From NCBI GenBank assembly GCA_964394085.1, contig CAYMWF010000011.1, positions 27,926 to 91,925 of the forward strand: a DNA stretch of 64,000 nucleotides, in the 5' to 3' direction. The translations under genes and the position numbers were made by a program. This DNA is from CAYMWF01 sp964394085 [NCBI: uncultured Gemmatimonadota bacterium]. Lineage in GTDB: Bacteria; GCA-2686955; CAYMWF01. Positions 33,293 through 43,304 of this stretch are shown one piece after another. The first letter of the stretch is position 1, and each line of letters begins with the position of its first letter. The notes below the pieces were generated by a model that had not been told where the DNA came from, did no database searches, and saw only the letters and a list, made by a program, of their open reading frames with translations.

Positions 33293-36178
33293 ATGAAGCA
33301 ATTCGCGGTAAGATGGATAGTTCTCTTTTTTGTCCTGCTGCCTGCGTTTTCCGCATTCGGCGACAGGTATCAAAATGATAAGGTTTTCGATTCATTAATC
33401 CATGTTCCGGGAGATTTTCCAACTATTCAGAGTGGAATAAACGCCGCTTCGGACGGAGATACCGTTCTAGTCGCAGCGGGTGTGTATACCGGAAATGAAA
33501 ACAGGAACATCGACTTCTGCGGCAAGGCGATAACGGTCATTTCTGAAAAAGGAGCCGCAGAGACAATCATCGACTGTCAGGAAGAAGCAAGAGGAGTTAT
33601 ATTCCAAAGCGGTGAAGGTTCTGAATCTAAACTCATCGGTTTCACCATCCAAAATGGCTATGTCGATAATGACGGCGGTGGTATCTACTGCGTCGACTCT
33701 TCACCCGAATTCAGCGATTGTATAGTTAAATGGAATACCATCATCAATAATGACGATGGCTGTGGCGGCGGGTTCTATTTTTACAACTCCTCATCTACTA
33801 TATCGAATTGTACGATTTCAAACAACTACGTGGATTGCCTGAACGTATCCTGGGGCTCAGGATTCTACTGTGAAAACTCCGTTCTGAGTCTATCCGGATG
33901 CACTATTTCCGGCAATACCATGTTCGGCGGTATCTCCGGATACGGCGGCGGAGCTCGTTGCAGCGATTCCAACCTCATAATATCAAATTGCGTATTTTCG
34001 ATTAATACGGCTCTTGGCGATCACAGCGGCGCCGGCGGCGGACTCTCCTTAGGCAACTGCACAATAATATTGGATGATTCACATATTTTCAGGAACTCCT
34101 TCCGGACCTATTCCGGCGGCCCTGTGGGCGGGGGTATTTCCCAGGGTGGCGGTTCTCTGAGTATAGTGAATTGTTCGATTACCGGCAACGGCTGCAGCGG
34201 TCCCGGAAATTCCCACGGAGGCGGTATTCGATCGCGGGGAATTCTGATGATTGAAAACTCCATATTTTCGAACAATTCCGTCACGAGTGAGGTATTTTCA
34301 TCGTATGGAGGAGGTATATCATGCGCAAACGCCACGATATCGAATTCAATGATCTTCGGAAATAAATCGGAAGGCGGTACATACAGCAGCGCTTACGGTG
34401 GCGGTGTGGACGGGTCGCCGTTGATGCGAAACTGTCTGATATTTGACAACACTGCAACATCATCGCATTACGCCGGTTGTCCGGGAGGGGGAGTATATGG
34501 GCCGGCAACCCTCATAAACTGCACGATTACCCGGAACTCCTCCTACGCCGGGGGAGCGGATATTGCAAATATCGAGGAGATCACGAACTGTATCGTCTGG
34601 AATGACGATATAAGCGGTTCGCCGAATGTTACATATTCAGATATCGAAGGCGGCTGGCCCGGTGAAGGCAATATCGATTCAGATCCCATGTTTTTCAATC
34701 CGGGATCAGACGACTTTCATCTTACGGTCTCATCTCCCTGCATAGACGTGGGATCAGACGCCGGGATTTACGACGATATCGACGGCGATACGCGGCCCCA
34801 GGGCGAATGGTTCGACATCGGATCCGACGAATTCTCCCTCGAAAGGCCTGTGATCAGAATTCGTCCGGATTCCTTTTTTGTAACCTGTCTGATCGGAGGA
34901 CACGCAGAAGACGCGGAACTGGTTATATCTAATGCGGGAGTTGAGGATCTTACATATTCGATCGATCCGGAAACTGAATTCTGGTTAGCGCTCGTCGGTG
35001 AATTGGAAGGAGTCCTGGCGCATAACGACAGCGTCCTCATCCTTCTGCAATTCGATTCCGGGGAATTATTACCCGGCAGGTATGATGACGTGATCAGAAT
35101 CGACAGTAATGACACGCAGGTGCCGCAGTTGGATATCCAGGTGGATCTCTGGGTTTGCCAGGGTATCATACGTGTTCCGGAAGATTACGAAACCATTCAG
35201 GCGGGAATCGATGCGGCGGATTCGGGAGACACCGTGCTCGTAGCCGCAGGCACCTATACCGGATCGGGGAATATCAATCTGACCTTCAACGGCAAGCCGA
35301 TTACCCTCATGTCAGAGGACGGTTTAGAAAAAACAGCCATCGACTGCGCCGAAGCAGGTAGAGGTGTATCTTTCAACAACGATGAGGGACCGGGTTCCCG
35401 GTTTGTTGGTTTCACCATTATCAACGGTTATCAGCCAGGTGCCGGCGGGGGCGGAATCCGTTGTATTCATACCGATCCGACCATCACTTCATGTCTCCTG
35501 TCGGGCAATGACGCTGAATACGGAGGGGGGATATATTGCTGGGGTTCCTCACCGTCGATAACCGGTTGTTCAATCTCAGGAAACTCAGCCGAATACGGCG
35601 CTGGAATTAAGTGCATAGGGGCCGATCCCCTTATTACTCACTGTCTGATCTCAGAGAACTCTGCAAATTCAGGTGCGGCGATCTATTGCGAACATTCCAG
35701 TCCGATCATTACAAACTGTCTAATAAAGGGGAATATAGCCGAGTGGCACGGAGCCTGTTATATGAGGGACTCAGACGAACCTGTTTTCATCAACTGCACT
35801 TTTACTGAAAATTCGGGCGGTGGATTCTATTGCTATGAATGGAGTCATCCGAAACTGAAAAACTGCATCCTGTGGAACGACACCCCTTTTGAAATTTCGC
35901 TCGGATACGAAGGTTCGATTACTGTTGACTACTCTGACGTCCAGGGCGGTTGGACGGGTGTCGGAAACATCGATACCGACCCGCTCTTTTCAATATATGC
36001 GAATTTCGATTACATCCTACGAACAGCATCTCCTTGCATAGATTCGGGAGATCCATATATAGAAGACTGTCTGTATGATTGGCATCCTCTCTGCCCGGCC
36101 TGGTACTTGAACGGTTCCCGTTCGGACATGGGCGCTTACGGCGGCCCTGGCAACATCTTCTGGCTGAAATGGTGGTAA
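33293..36178 (+). CDS. Large secreted protein with two parallel beta-helix domains
   Basis: 961 residues. A signal peptide (MKQFAVRWIVLFFVLLPAFS) precedes two homologous right-handed beta-helix units. The first begins HVPGDFPTIQSGINAASDGD (about residue 37) and the second RVPEDYETIQAGIDAADSGD (about 623). Each is followed by DTVLVAAG.YTG and many rungs of GGGIYC...S.P.I.NC.I. Between them (about 520-620) lies a beta-sandwich linker, ELVISNAGVEDLTYSI. The C-terminus ends YSDVQGGW plus RSDMGAYGGPGN, like the split paralogue upstream. Such folds bind or cleave polysaccharides or act as surface scaffolds. No catalytic residues can be identified. Confidence 0.85.
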   Translation: MKQFAVRWIVLFFVLLPAFSAFGDRYQNDKVFDSLIHVPGDFPTIQSGINAASDGDTVLVAAGVYTGNENRNIDFCGKAITVISEKGAAETIIDCQEEARGVIFQSGEGSESKLIGFTIQNGYVDNDGGGIYCVDSSPEFSDCIVKWNTIINNDDGCGGGFYFYNSSSTISNCTISNNYVDCLNVSWGSGFYCENSVLSLSGCTISGNTMFGGISGYGGGARCSDSNLIISNCVFSINTALGDHSGAGGGLSLGNCTIILDDSHIFRNSFRTYSGGPVGGGISQGGGSLSIVNCSITGNGCSGPGNSHGGGIRSRGILMIENSIFSNNSVTSEVFSSYGGGISCANATISNSMIFGNKSEGGTYSSAYGGGVDGSPLMRNCLIFDNTATSSHYAGCPGGGVYGPATLINCTITRNSSYAGGADIANIEEITNCIVWNDDISGSPNVTYSDIEGGWPGEGNIDSDPMFFNPGSDDFHLTVSSPCIDVGSDAGIYDDIDGDTRPQGEWFDIGSDEFSLERPVIRIRPDSFFVTCLIGGHAEDAELVISNAGVEDLTYSIDPETEFWLALVGELEGVLAHNDSVLILLQFDSGELLPGRYDDVIRIDSNDTQVPQLDIQVDLWVCQGIIRVPEDYETIQAGIDAADSGDTVLVAAGTYTGSGNINLTFNGKPITLMSEDGLEKTAIDCAEAGRGVSFNNDEGPGSRFVGFTIINGYQPGAGGGGIRCIHTDPTITSCLLSGNDAEYGGGIYCWGSSPSITGCSISGNSAEYGAGIKCIGADPLITHCLISENSANSGAAIYCEHSSPIITNCLIKGNIAEWHGACYMRDSDEPVFINCTFTENSGGGFYCYEWSHPKLKNCILWNDTPFEISLGYEGSITVDYSDVQGGWTGVGNIDTDPLFSIYANFDYILRTASPCIDSGDPYIEDCLYDWHPLCPAWYLNGSRSDMGAYGGPGNIFWLKWW

Positions 36179-36387
36179 GGTCAGAGAAGGCTTTGGCGGA
36201 TCATTTCGCTGTGACTGAAGAGGAAGCAGAGGAAGAGGGTTACCTTCAAAATGTTGGTGATGCCGTGCGAATGCCATACCTGATTAGAATGTCAGTAAGA
36301 TATGCTTCTTACTCTGCGATGCAGGAAGGTTGCCGTCTGTCAGGGAGTAGAGGGTTATAAAACAATTACATTTGGGGCTTTTTACGC

Positions 36388-36416
36388 TTACCCATAAAAC
36401 GTTTTTCATATATAAT
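36388..36416 (+). promoter_or_regulatory. Promoter-like site before the sigma-like/CHAT operon
   Basis: A perfect TATAAT (36411-36416) stands 17 bases after a weak TTACCC (36388-36393) and 44 bases before the ATG. It could also be read by an alternative or activated polymerase, given the poor -35. Confidence 0.5.
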
Positions 36417-36460
36417 GTAAACATTGGTTTTTCGGTTCGGATTTCGGATTCCTACTGACT

Positions 36461-37267
36461 ATGAACGATATGCAAAAGCAGGTTTCATTTGAAGAGCTCA
36501 AGGCGCGTGCCCTGGAGGAGCTGGAGTCGGGCGGACGGGACCGGCCCTGCTGCGACAGGATAAGTATCGAGGCGATCGGGGAGATGCAGCGCAAGGCCAG
36601 GGATCGCCCCTACAGCAGGCTGTTTTACGAGCTTGCGTTTTACTACAGGGAAGATCACTGCCTGGCGGCGGCATACCATCTCTGGCAGCCGGTCGTCCGC
36701 CGCTGGATTGTAAAATTCGAGTTCAAACTCAAAGAACACCAGTTCGACGACTTGATCGATGATATCTTTTTCGAGACTTTCGATGCTCTCTTCAAGGCGG
36801 CCCTCCAGAACAGGCTCGGCAGTTTCGAGGCCGGCAAGATCCATAATTACCTGAGGTCGACGGTGCAGAGAAGGATGTTCGCCCGGTGCATCGATGAAAA
36901 GCGGGCGCTGGTCAACAGCCTCAAGAAGAGACTGGATCATCTGGAACCTGAAGATCTCGAATTCCTCCGCACCGAAGTGCTGCCTCGATACAGCAGCCGG
37001 AGGAGCGAGCTGGAGATAAAAATATTCGAGCTGTACGTGCTCGAAAAAAAACCGGTAATAGAGCTGGTGGAAGACGAGAGCGTGCGGTCGCTCACGAGCG
37101 ATTATAAGAATCCGGTCAAGGCGCTGCACAACCGTATTCCAACGGTACTCTGGAATATATACAAGCTGCTGCGCCGGATAGAAGGGGCGAGTGAGTCGTC
37201 TTTCTGCAAGGAGCTGTTGACTTCATGGACCGGAGGCGCCCGCGCTCCATCCATGATAAACCGGTAG
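36461..37267 (+). CDS. RNA polymerase sigma-factor-like protein
   Basis: 268 residues. The region from about 75 to 145 has the pattern of sigma region 2: AAYHLWQPVVRRWIVKFEFK, then FDDLIDDIFFETFDALFKAA, then GKIHNYLRSTVQRRMFARCI. This matches the helix with 'D(D/E)L.Q..F' and the -10-binding 'YL....R' segment of ECF-type factors. The C-terminal part (IFELYVLEKKPVIELVEDES) could be a degenerate region 4. The N-terminal 70 residues are extra. The next gene encodes an HxxxCxxC protein of anti-sigma type 142 bases downstream, and the TPR-CHAT protease follows. Sequence divergence is high, so the sigma call is a moderate-confidence inference. Confidence 0.55.
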   Translation: MNDMQKQVSFEELKARALEELESGGRDRPCCDRISIEAIGEMQRKARDRPYSRLFYELAFYYREDHCLAAAYHLWQPVVRRWIVKFEFKLKEHQFDDLIDDIFFETFDALFKAALQNRLGSFEAGKIHNYLRSTVQRRMFARCIDEKRALVNSLKKRLDHLEPEDLEFLRTEVLPRYSSRRSELEIKIFELYVLEKKPVIELVEDESVRSLTSDYKNPVKALHNRIPTVLWNIYKLLRRIEGASESSFCKELLTSWTGGARAPSMINR

Positions 37268-37409
37268 AATCGGTTCAATCCCTTTCTGCCTACTATGACG
37301 ACTGAGGATGAAAAGGAACGAATCGGAGGGTTTGAGCCGGGAGACGGTGTCCTGCCGGTCCGAGCTGAAAAACTTCAGCCGGACGAACAGAGGCGGAAAG
37401 GGGAGACCG

Positions 37410-38246
37410 ATGAAAAAGGAAACCGATTTCAGCAAAGGTGAAACTCTGGAATGCCCCGACTGGCAGATCCTCTTCACATCCATAAATCAGCCTGACCGGC
37501 TCACCGCCGACGAGCTCAATTATTGCCGGGAGCATATAAAATATTGTGCAGTATGCGCCGAAGATATTTCCGTTTTCAAGGAAAAGCTCGAAAAACCAGA
37601 CCCCATCGAGCCGTCCTCCGACGAGCTCGATCTTCTCGTACAGCAGATAACCCGAAAGGATGACGCCCTTTCGGTTCCCCACTGGCTGAAAGATCTGGCC
37701 GGCTCATACCCGTCGCCGGGTATCCGGCCGTTCGATCTCGGCAAGTTCAGAGACTGGGTGCAGAGCCGCCTCAGAGACAAACTGGCGAGTGCGGTCGAGT
37801 TTTTCGATATATCCTCGCTCAGTATGCCGGTTCTGAGTCCGAGCGTCATCCGGAGCGCGGGTGGCGGGTACGACCATTCCGCCGTCGAAGAACTTACGGT
37901 TCTCGCCGCCAGGGCCCGTTCAGCGGTGGATGCGGGTGAGTTCAGGGATGCCGGCGAGCTCTACCACCGGATGAGCGGCCTTCTGGACGACGAGTCTCTG
38001 GATCTCGATCTCAAGTTCCTGGCGGGTATAGCGTACCTGAGGGCGGGCGACGCCCGGAGCGCCTGCGAGCTCCTCGCCGGCACCATCGACGAAGAAGCAT
38101 CGGAAGAAAACTACTGGGCTCTCGCCTGCGCCCACCTGGTGGCCGATGACCTCGAATCCGCATACAAGAACCTTCAGATCGTAGAAAAAATCGGCGGCGA
38201 ACTGAGTGAACGCGCACGTATACTCCTGGACGATATTCAGCATTGA
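37410..38246 (+). CDS. Anti-sigma-like zinc-motif protein with C-terminal TPR repeats
   Basis: 278 residues. Near the N-terminus Cys39, His42, Cys46 and Cys49 (NYCREHIKYCAVCAED) form the H-x3-C-x2-C pattern of zinc-binding anti-sigma domains. The middle (about 80-150) is unassigned, and residues about 165-275 hold TPR-like helices (AVDAGEFRDAGELYHRMSGL, ARSACELLAGTIDEEAS). No transmembrane helix is visible, so it is a soluble protein. The ATG at 37410 follows GGGGAGACCG. A longer upstream in-frame start lacks a site. Position between a sigma-like gene and a CHAT protease gene suggests that it binds the sigma factor and may be the protease's target. That is inference. Confidence 0.55.
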   Translation: MKKETDFSKGETLECPDWQILFTSINQPDRLTADELNYCREHIKYCAVCAEDISVFKEKLEKPDPIEPSSDELDLLVQQITRKDDALSVPHWLKDLAGSYPSPGIRPFDLGKFRDWVQSRLRDKLASAVEFFDISSLSMPVLSPSVIRSAGGGYDHSAVEELTVLAARARSAVDAGEFRDAGELYHRMSGLLDDESLDLDLKFLAGIAYLRAGDARSACELLAGTIDEEASEENYWALACAHLVADDLESAYKNLQIVEKIGGELSERARILLDDIQH

Positions 38247-38283
38247 TCGCTATTTCCACCGCCTGTCTCCCACGACGGTTAAT

Positions 38284-41200
38284 ATGATCTCCAGAGAAAT
38301 ACTTCAGAAATTCCTGGATGCCCCCCTCAGGATCAGCGAGTGGACTCTCCTGGCGGAGAATACCGCCCTGTACGCTCCCGAGGGTATCCGCTTGTGTAAA
38401 AATGCCAGGGAAACCGCCCTCGAGCAGGGGAACGGAGCGGCGGCGGGTTCGATTTCCGAGAAGTTGATCACGCTGGAAAAATATTCATCCCAAGATCCGG
38501 AACATGTCTTTTTCGGGAAAACACTTGACGACTCGTGCCGCAGCCTGATCCACCAGCCTGTACCACGGGATATTCCGGATCTGGTAATCAAAACAAGGCA
38601 GCGATCCGAAACCGGGGAATGGGAAAAGGCTATCGCCGACATCGAAAACCGGCTGGAATCCCGAACGGAAGCGTCGGATGGTTTTCTTCGCAGCGAACTC
38701 CTCCGGATTCTCGGACGGTTGTACAGAGCATGCCCGACCGGTGATACTCCCGCCCGCAAGGAACGGGCGCTCCAGCTTTATTCCGAAGCCGAAAAAGTTT
38801 TCAGCCGCAGTAACTTCCCGCGGGAATGGGCCATCCTGAGATCCAACGCGGCCAACGTATTCCTTGTTCGTCAGAAAGGAACCAGGGCCGAGAATTTCGA
38901 ACGCGCGACGGCGCTCAATGAAGAAGCAATCGATATCCTCACGGCGACCGCTTTCCCTGTCGACCATGCAAGAGTCTGCCATAACCAGGCCCTGGTCTTC
39001 ACATACCGCATAAGAGGCGATTATGCCGAAAACCTCGAAAAAGCGATCGCCCTTTTCGAGAAAGCGCTCAAGATATACAAAGCGGAAACTTTCCCCCGGC
39101 AGTGGGCTTCGATTCTGGGTATGCTCGCGGGAGCCTACCATTCCCGCCTCGAAGGCAGCCGGGAGGAGAACGAAGAACGTGCAATCGAACTCTACCGGTC
39201 GGCTCTCGACTGCGCGTTTTCCGGATTGCCGCCCGCGGTTCGCGCCCGCATAAAAAACAACATGGCTCTTTCATATAAAGAACGGATCAGGGGCAGCAAA
39301 GCCCGGAATCTTGAAAACGCGATCAAGCTTCACAAAGAAGCGCTTCGCACCTTTTCGCGGGAAAAACATCCTGCTCAATGGGCTGAGACGTGCAAAAACC
39401 TGGCTAACGCCTACTGTGCAAGAAAACATGGGACATCAATTGAAAACCTGTCCTTCGCAATACCGTTGTACGAGGATGCGCTGACCGTTCTGACCCGCGA
39501 ACGCTCGGCGGACGGCTGGGCCAAAACCAGTTACGCCCTGGGCAACGTTCTGCGGCGCAAATGGGAAGAGGACGGGGAAACCGGGGCGTTGTCGGCGGCG
39601 GTTACATCGTACCACGATTCATTGTCGGTCTGGCAGCCGGATACTTTCCCGGGGAGCTGTCTCCAGTCCGCCATCGCCCTGGCGGAGACCGAAGCGCACC
39701 GGCGGAACTGGAACGGCGTCCAGGAAGCCGCGCTTATCGCCAGGGAAGCGGATCGCACCCTGCAGATATCCTCCGTAACCCTGTCGGGCCGGTCTGAAAA
39801 CATAGAACTGAGCGCCAGGCTCTACTATTCCGCCTCTCTCGCGAAGGCGCAGCAGGGAGATTACCCGGGCGCCGTGGAATGGCTCGAACAGGGAAAGACC
39901 CGCGAACTCGAAGAATCTCTGGCCAGGGACAGGGCCATTTTCGAACATCGGCTTTCGACGGAGGATGCCGCGGAGTACAGGGAACTCCTGTCCCGACTCA
40001 GGCGGATAGAAACCGGAGAGCGGCTGGGATCTTTAAGCGGAAGCGCTTTCACCGCCGCGGTGGAGGAAACCCGGCGGGTTCGACGGAGGTTCGAAAACGT
40101 TATCGAAAGAATCCGCGGGTATGAACCCTCCTTTCTCGCGGATCTCGAACTGGACGACCGCTGTTTCGCCCCCCTCCTCACCGAACCTGGAAAGGCGTAT
40201 GTCCTTTTCAATGTCACCTCGGCCGGAACCGCCGTGATACTGCTTCACGGGGTTTCCGGGGAATCCCGGTTTGCCGGATTCTTCGAAGAAGCTTTCAAAC
40301 TATCGGATCTGCGGCGCCTTTCGAAAAAATGGATGGAGCAGGTCGAACGGGCCGAGAAGGGTGAAAACCGGACCCGCACCGGCCGGAAATCATGGTCGAA
40401 ACGATTGAACGATCTCTGCCGGGAGCTGCACGACGCCATATTCGGCGAAGTCCGCGAATGGCTTCGGGAAAACGGATCGGCTATTAACAAGCTGGTATTG
40501 GTTCCGCATCTTGACCTTCATTCGCTTCCCCTTCACCTCATGCGCTACGACACCGAAGAGGGCGCGCGGTTCCTGATGGACGATTACGAGATCGGTTTCG
40601 CGCCGAGCCTGTCTCTTCTCCTCATGCTGACCCGCAGGGAGGGCGAAACTTCGCCACATGCACCCTCCCGCCTCCGGGAAAGCGCCGATATCCGACACTT
40701 TCCGGCAGAAGAACCGCTCGAACTGCTCGCCGTGGCGAATCCCACAGGCGATTTGAACTGGTCGGCGGATGAGGCGGCTGAAATAGCCGGGCTGTTCGGC
40801 GGCCCATGCCTGGTGCTTTCAGGCGCGGAAGCCACCAGGGACGCCTTTTTCGCGGCGGCTCCAAGGGCCGGGGTGCTCCACCTGTGCTGCCATGGCACAT
40901 ACGATCACGAAAATCCCTGGAAATCTTCACTCATCCTCGCGGATGCAAGGGCGGACGGAAGCGGACCAACCGGCCCGTCCGGAAAAAAAATCTCGCTTGA
41001 CGAGATTTTTTCGAGTATCTCTTTAAATAGAACCAGATTGGTCGTGCTCAGCGCTTGTGAAACCGGCATCATCGATACCGGCGGCAGGTCGGACGAGTTT
41101 GTCGGCTTGCCCGGCGGTTTTCTCAGGGGCGGCGCCATGTGTGTCGTGGCAAGCCTGTGGTCGGTGGACGATCGTGCCACGGCAGCCCTCATGACGCGTT

Positions 41201-41334
41201 TCTACCAGGGTGTAGCGGCGGAAAACCGACCGCCCTCGGAAGCTTTGAAACTGGCGCAGCATCACCTCCGGGCGAACAGGCAATGGCGGAGCCCCTATTA
41301 CTGGGGCGCGTTCCGGGTCCTCGGCATCAGCTGA
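38284..41334 (+). CDS. TPR-CHAT caspase-like protease
   Basis: 1016 residues. The first 500 or so residues contain repeated TPR-like units with the recurring phrase 'ENLEKAI.L.E.AL..' (AENFERATALNEEAIDILTA, AENLEKAIALFEKALKIYKA). The C-terminal CHAT domain carries the dyad His870 in VLHLCCHGTYDHENPW and Cys925 in VVLSACETGIIDTGG, plus GGFLRGGAMCVVASLWSVDD, all typical of caspase-like CHAT proteases. It is therefore expected to be catalytically active. The ATG at 38284 is chosen, 37 bases after the previous stop. An in-frame GTG at 38206 would overlap that gene. It is cytosolic by composition. Confidence 0.85.
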   Translation: MISREILQKFLDAPLRISEWTLLAENTALYAPEGIRLCKNARETALEQGNGAAAGSISEKLITLEKYSSQDPEHVFFGKTLDDSCRSLIHQPVPRDIPDLVIKTRQRSETGEWEKAIADIENRLESRTEASDGFLRSELLRILGRLYRACPTGDTPARKERALQLYSEAEKVFSRSNFPREWAILRSNAANVFLVRQKGTRAENFERATALNEEAIDILTATAFPVDHARVCHNQALVFTYRIRGDYAENLEKAIALFEKALKIYKAETFPRQWASILGMLAGAYHSRLEGSREENEERAIELYRSALDCAFSGLPPAVRARIKNNMALSYKERIRGSKARNLENAIKLHKEALRTFSREKHPAQWAETCKNLANAYCARKHGTSIENLSFAIPLYEDALTVLTRERSADGWAKTSYALGNVLRRKWEEDGETGALSAAVTSYHDSLSVWQPDTFPGSCLQSAIALAETEAHRRNWNGVQEAALIAREADRTLQISSVTLSGRSENIELSARLYYSASLAKAQQGDYPGAVEWLEQGKTRELEESLARDRAIFEHRLSTEDAAEYRELLSRLRRIETGERLGSLSGSAFTAAVEETRRVRRRFENVIERIRGYEPSFLADLELDDRCFAPLLTEPGKAYVLFNVTSAGTAVILLHGVSGESRFAGFFEEAFKLSDLRRLSKKWMEQVERAEKGENRTRTGRKSWSKRLNDLCRELHDAIFGEVREWLRENGSAINKLVLVPHLDLHSLPLHLMRYDTEEGARFLMDDYEIGFAPSLSLLLMLTRREGETSPHAPSRLRESADIRHFPAEEPLELLAVANPTGDLNWSADEAAEIAGLFGGPCLVLSGAEATRDAFFAAAPRAGVLHLCCHGTYDHENPWKSSLILADARADGSGPTGPSGKKISLDEIFSSISLNRTRLVVLSACETGIIDTGGRSDEFVGLPGGFLRGGAMCVVASLWSVDDRATAALMTRFYQGVAAENRPPSEALKLAQHHLRANRQWRSPYYWGAFRVLGIS

Positions 41335-41396
41335 GCGTCTGCCGCTCGATAGAGCAAGCGGTTTCTGACAGAATCCTCACGGGAGGACACAAAAAA

Positions 41397-42482
41397 ATGA
41401 AACACCTCACCAGACATCTCTCCCCGTTCATACTGTTATTATCTCTGGCCTTTTTTATGTGCCCCCCCGCAGGTGCAGTCGAGATCACCGAATGCAGCTT
41501 GAGTCTTCTCGTCGAGAACGTGACGCCGTATAAGGAGTTCGGTTTCGGATGGGCGCTGTCTTCGAATGATTCACTGGCAGCGAATCTCCTCGAAGTCCAT
41601 ACGGATCCGGGCTGGCTGTTCACCATGCTGGACGGGATGAAATGTACGAAATATACGGCCATCTGGGGCACATACCCTCCCGGAGTAGCGCCGGGCGAAA
41701 TCGTTCAGTTCGGTTTGAGATTCAAGGGCATGGTCGATCGAACCAAGACCCGGAGAGCGGCCTGGCTCCGACCTCCCGAAAAAGCCATAAATCCTGAGGA
41801 AACCCTCATGCCGATCATCCTCCAGGACTTCGGTAAAGACGGGTTCTACATCATCGACGGATGGCCCGGTCTCGTAGAAACCGTCGATCCGGTTATCGTG
41901 TATCCTAAATGGACGATATCCCCGGTCATCGTCCCTCTCGACTCCCTGACCCCCGGCAACAGCCTGCTGGAAGGTCTCGACTGGACCGTCGAACCGCCGC
42001 TCGTCCTATCTCCGACATCCCGTGACAGCATATTCATCCCTGCCCTCAGCACCGGAGCGGCAGCCATCGTCGTCGCCCCCATGGCGTGGGCCGCCGCACC
42101 CGCCGACACTGTTACCTTCGCCGTAAACCAGTGCGTGTATCTGACGACCCACCTCTTCCTCGACTGCCTGACGCCCTCCGTCGACCAGGGCGATACTCTC
42201 GTCTTCGACCTGACGGCGGATAACCGGGGCTTCTCCCCGGTCGAATGCGACGTAAGAGGCGATCTCAAACTGCCCGGGGGAGGCTGGTATGCCGGTAATC
42301 CGCTTTTCCTCCGCGAAGGTATCCGCCTGGAAGGAGCGCATGTTACAACGGTTCGCGATTCGATCCCGGTTCCTGCGTCGCTGTTCCCCGGCACCTACGA
42401 GGTGCTCGCCAGGATAGGGTACAACGAAATCGACGAATTCTTCAGCGCCGACAGCATGCTGGTAGAGATAACGGTCCCGTAA
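41397..42482 (+). CDS. Secreted protein of unknown function at the end of the CHAT operon
   Basis: 361 residues. A signal peptide (MKHLTRHLSPFILLLSLAFF, cleavage near PPAGA) is followed by beta-rich sequence without recognised domains. The final 90 or so residues contain DLKLPGGGW, SLFPGTYEVLARIG and the end MLVEITVP, matching the tails of the proteins at 16874 and 60221. Translation starts at the ATG after GGGAGGACACAAAAAA. The gene lies 62 bases after the CHAT protease gene and 31 before a methyltransferase gene, so co-transcription is likely. It might be the envelope-side member of the operon, but nothing in it proves this. Confidence 0.7.
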   Translation: MKHLTRHLSPFILLLSLAFFMCPPAGAVEITECSLSLLVENVTPYKEFGFGWALSSNDSLAANLLEVHTDPGWLFTMLDGMKCTKYTAIWGTYPPGVAPGEIVQFGLRFKGMVDRTKTRRAAWLRPPEKAINPEETLMPIILQDFGKDGFYIIDGWPGLVETVDPVIVYPKWTISPVIVPLDSLTPGNSLLEGLDWTVEPPLVLSPTSRDSIFIPALSTGAAAIVVAPMAWAAAPADTVTFAVNQCVYLTTHLFLDCLTPSVDQGDTLVFDLTADNRGFSPVECDVRGDLKLPGGGWYAGNPLFLREGIRLEGAHVTTVRDSIPVPASLFPGTYEVLARIGYNEIDEFFSADSMLVEITVP

Positions 42483-42513
42483 CTCGATACCTGCTGTCTG
42501 CAGTGGGGAAAGT

Positions 42514-43290
42514 ATGACTACAGAACGAGAGAAGGAATGGTTCGACGATGAAGCCTTCTGGCGGGAGCTGTATCCTTTCATGTTCCCCGAGCGGCGTTTT
42601 GCCGCGACACTGGAGCAGATCGAGAAGAGCCTGGCTCTGGCAAACCCCGGCGGCAAGGATGTGCTTGATCATTGCTGCGGCCCGGGCAGGTGCTCGATCG
42701 CTCTCGCCAGGACCGGGTTTAATGTGACCGGCGTCGATAAGACGAAGTTCCTCCTTGATAAAGCTCGAGAAAAGGCGAAAGAAACCAACGTCGAGGTTGA
42801 ATGGGTAAGGGCGGATATGCGCGATTTCGTTCGTCCGGAAGCTTTCGACATGGTTCTTAGCATGTTCACATCCTTTGGGTATTTCGAGAACAAGAACGAG
42901 GACATGCTGGTCCTGGGCAATATCCTGGCGAGTCTGAAGCCCGGCGGTGTCTTCCTCATCGACGTAATGGCTAAAGAATGCCTGGCGAGAATCTTTATGC
43001 CAACTACTTCGCAGGAATTACCTGACGGTTCGCAACTGATTGAACGGCACGAGGTATTCGACGACTGGACCAGAATCCGGAATGAATGGATCGTGATTCG
43101 GAACGGCAGGGCCAGGAGCTTCAAGTTCCACCATACCATCTATTCCGGCCAGGAGTTGAAAGACAGGATGCGGCAGGCTGGTTTTACCGGAATAAAACTA
43201 TACGGAAATCTGGACGGAGACGAATACGGGCCGGAAGCCCGTCGCCTCATTGCAGTGGGCCGCAAAAAGACGAATTACGAACAGGAATAA
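42514..43290 (+). CDS. Class I SAM-dependent methyltransferase
   Basis: 258 residues. Motif I is VLDHCCGPGRCSIALARTGF, followed by NVTGVDKTKFLLDKAREKAK (motif II acidic strand) and VRADMRDF. Post-motif SLKPGGVFLIDVMAKE completes the Methyltransf_25-type fold. It is probably a small-molecule methyltransferase, substrate unknown. The ATG follows GGGGAAAGT. It is the last gene of the plus-strand run that begins with the sigma-like gene, and it converges with the PCMT gene 14 bases away. Confidence 0.8.
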   Translation: MTTEREKEWFDDEAFWRELYPFMFPERRFAATLEQIEKSLALANPGGKDVLDHCCGPGRCSIALARTGFNVTGVDKTKFLLDKAREKAKETNVEVEWVRADMRDFVRPEAFDMVLSMFTSFGYFENKNEDMLVLGNILASLKPGGVFLIDVMAKECLARIFMPTTSQELPDGSQLIERHEVFDDWTRIRNEWIVIRNGRARSFKFHHTIYSGQELKDRMRQAGFTGIKLYGNLDGDEYGPEARRLIAVGRKKTNYEQE

Positions 43291-43304
43291 CACCCCCCCA
43301 TCCG

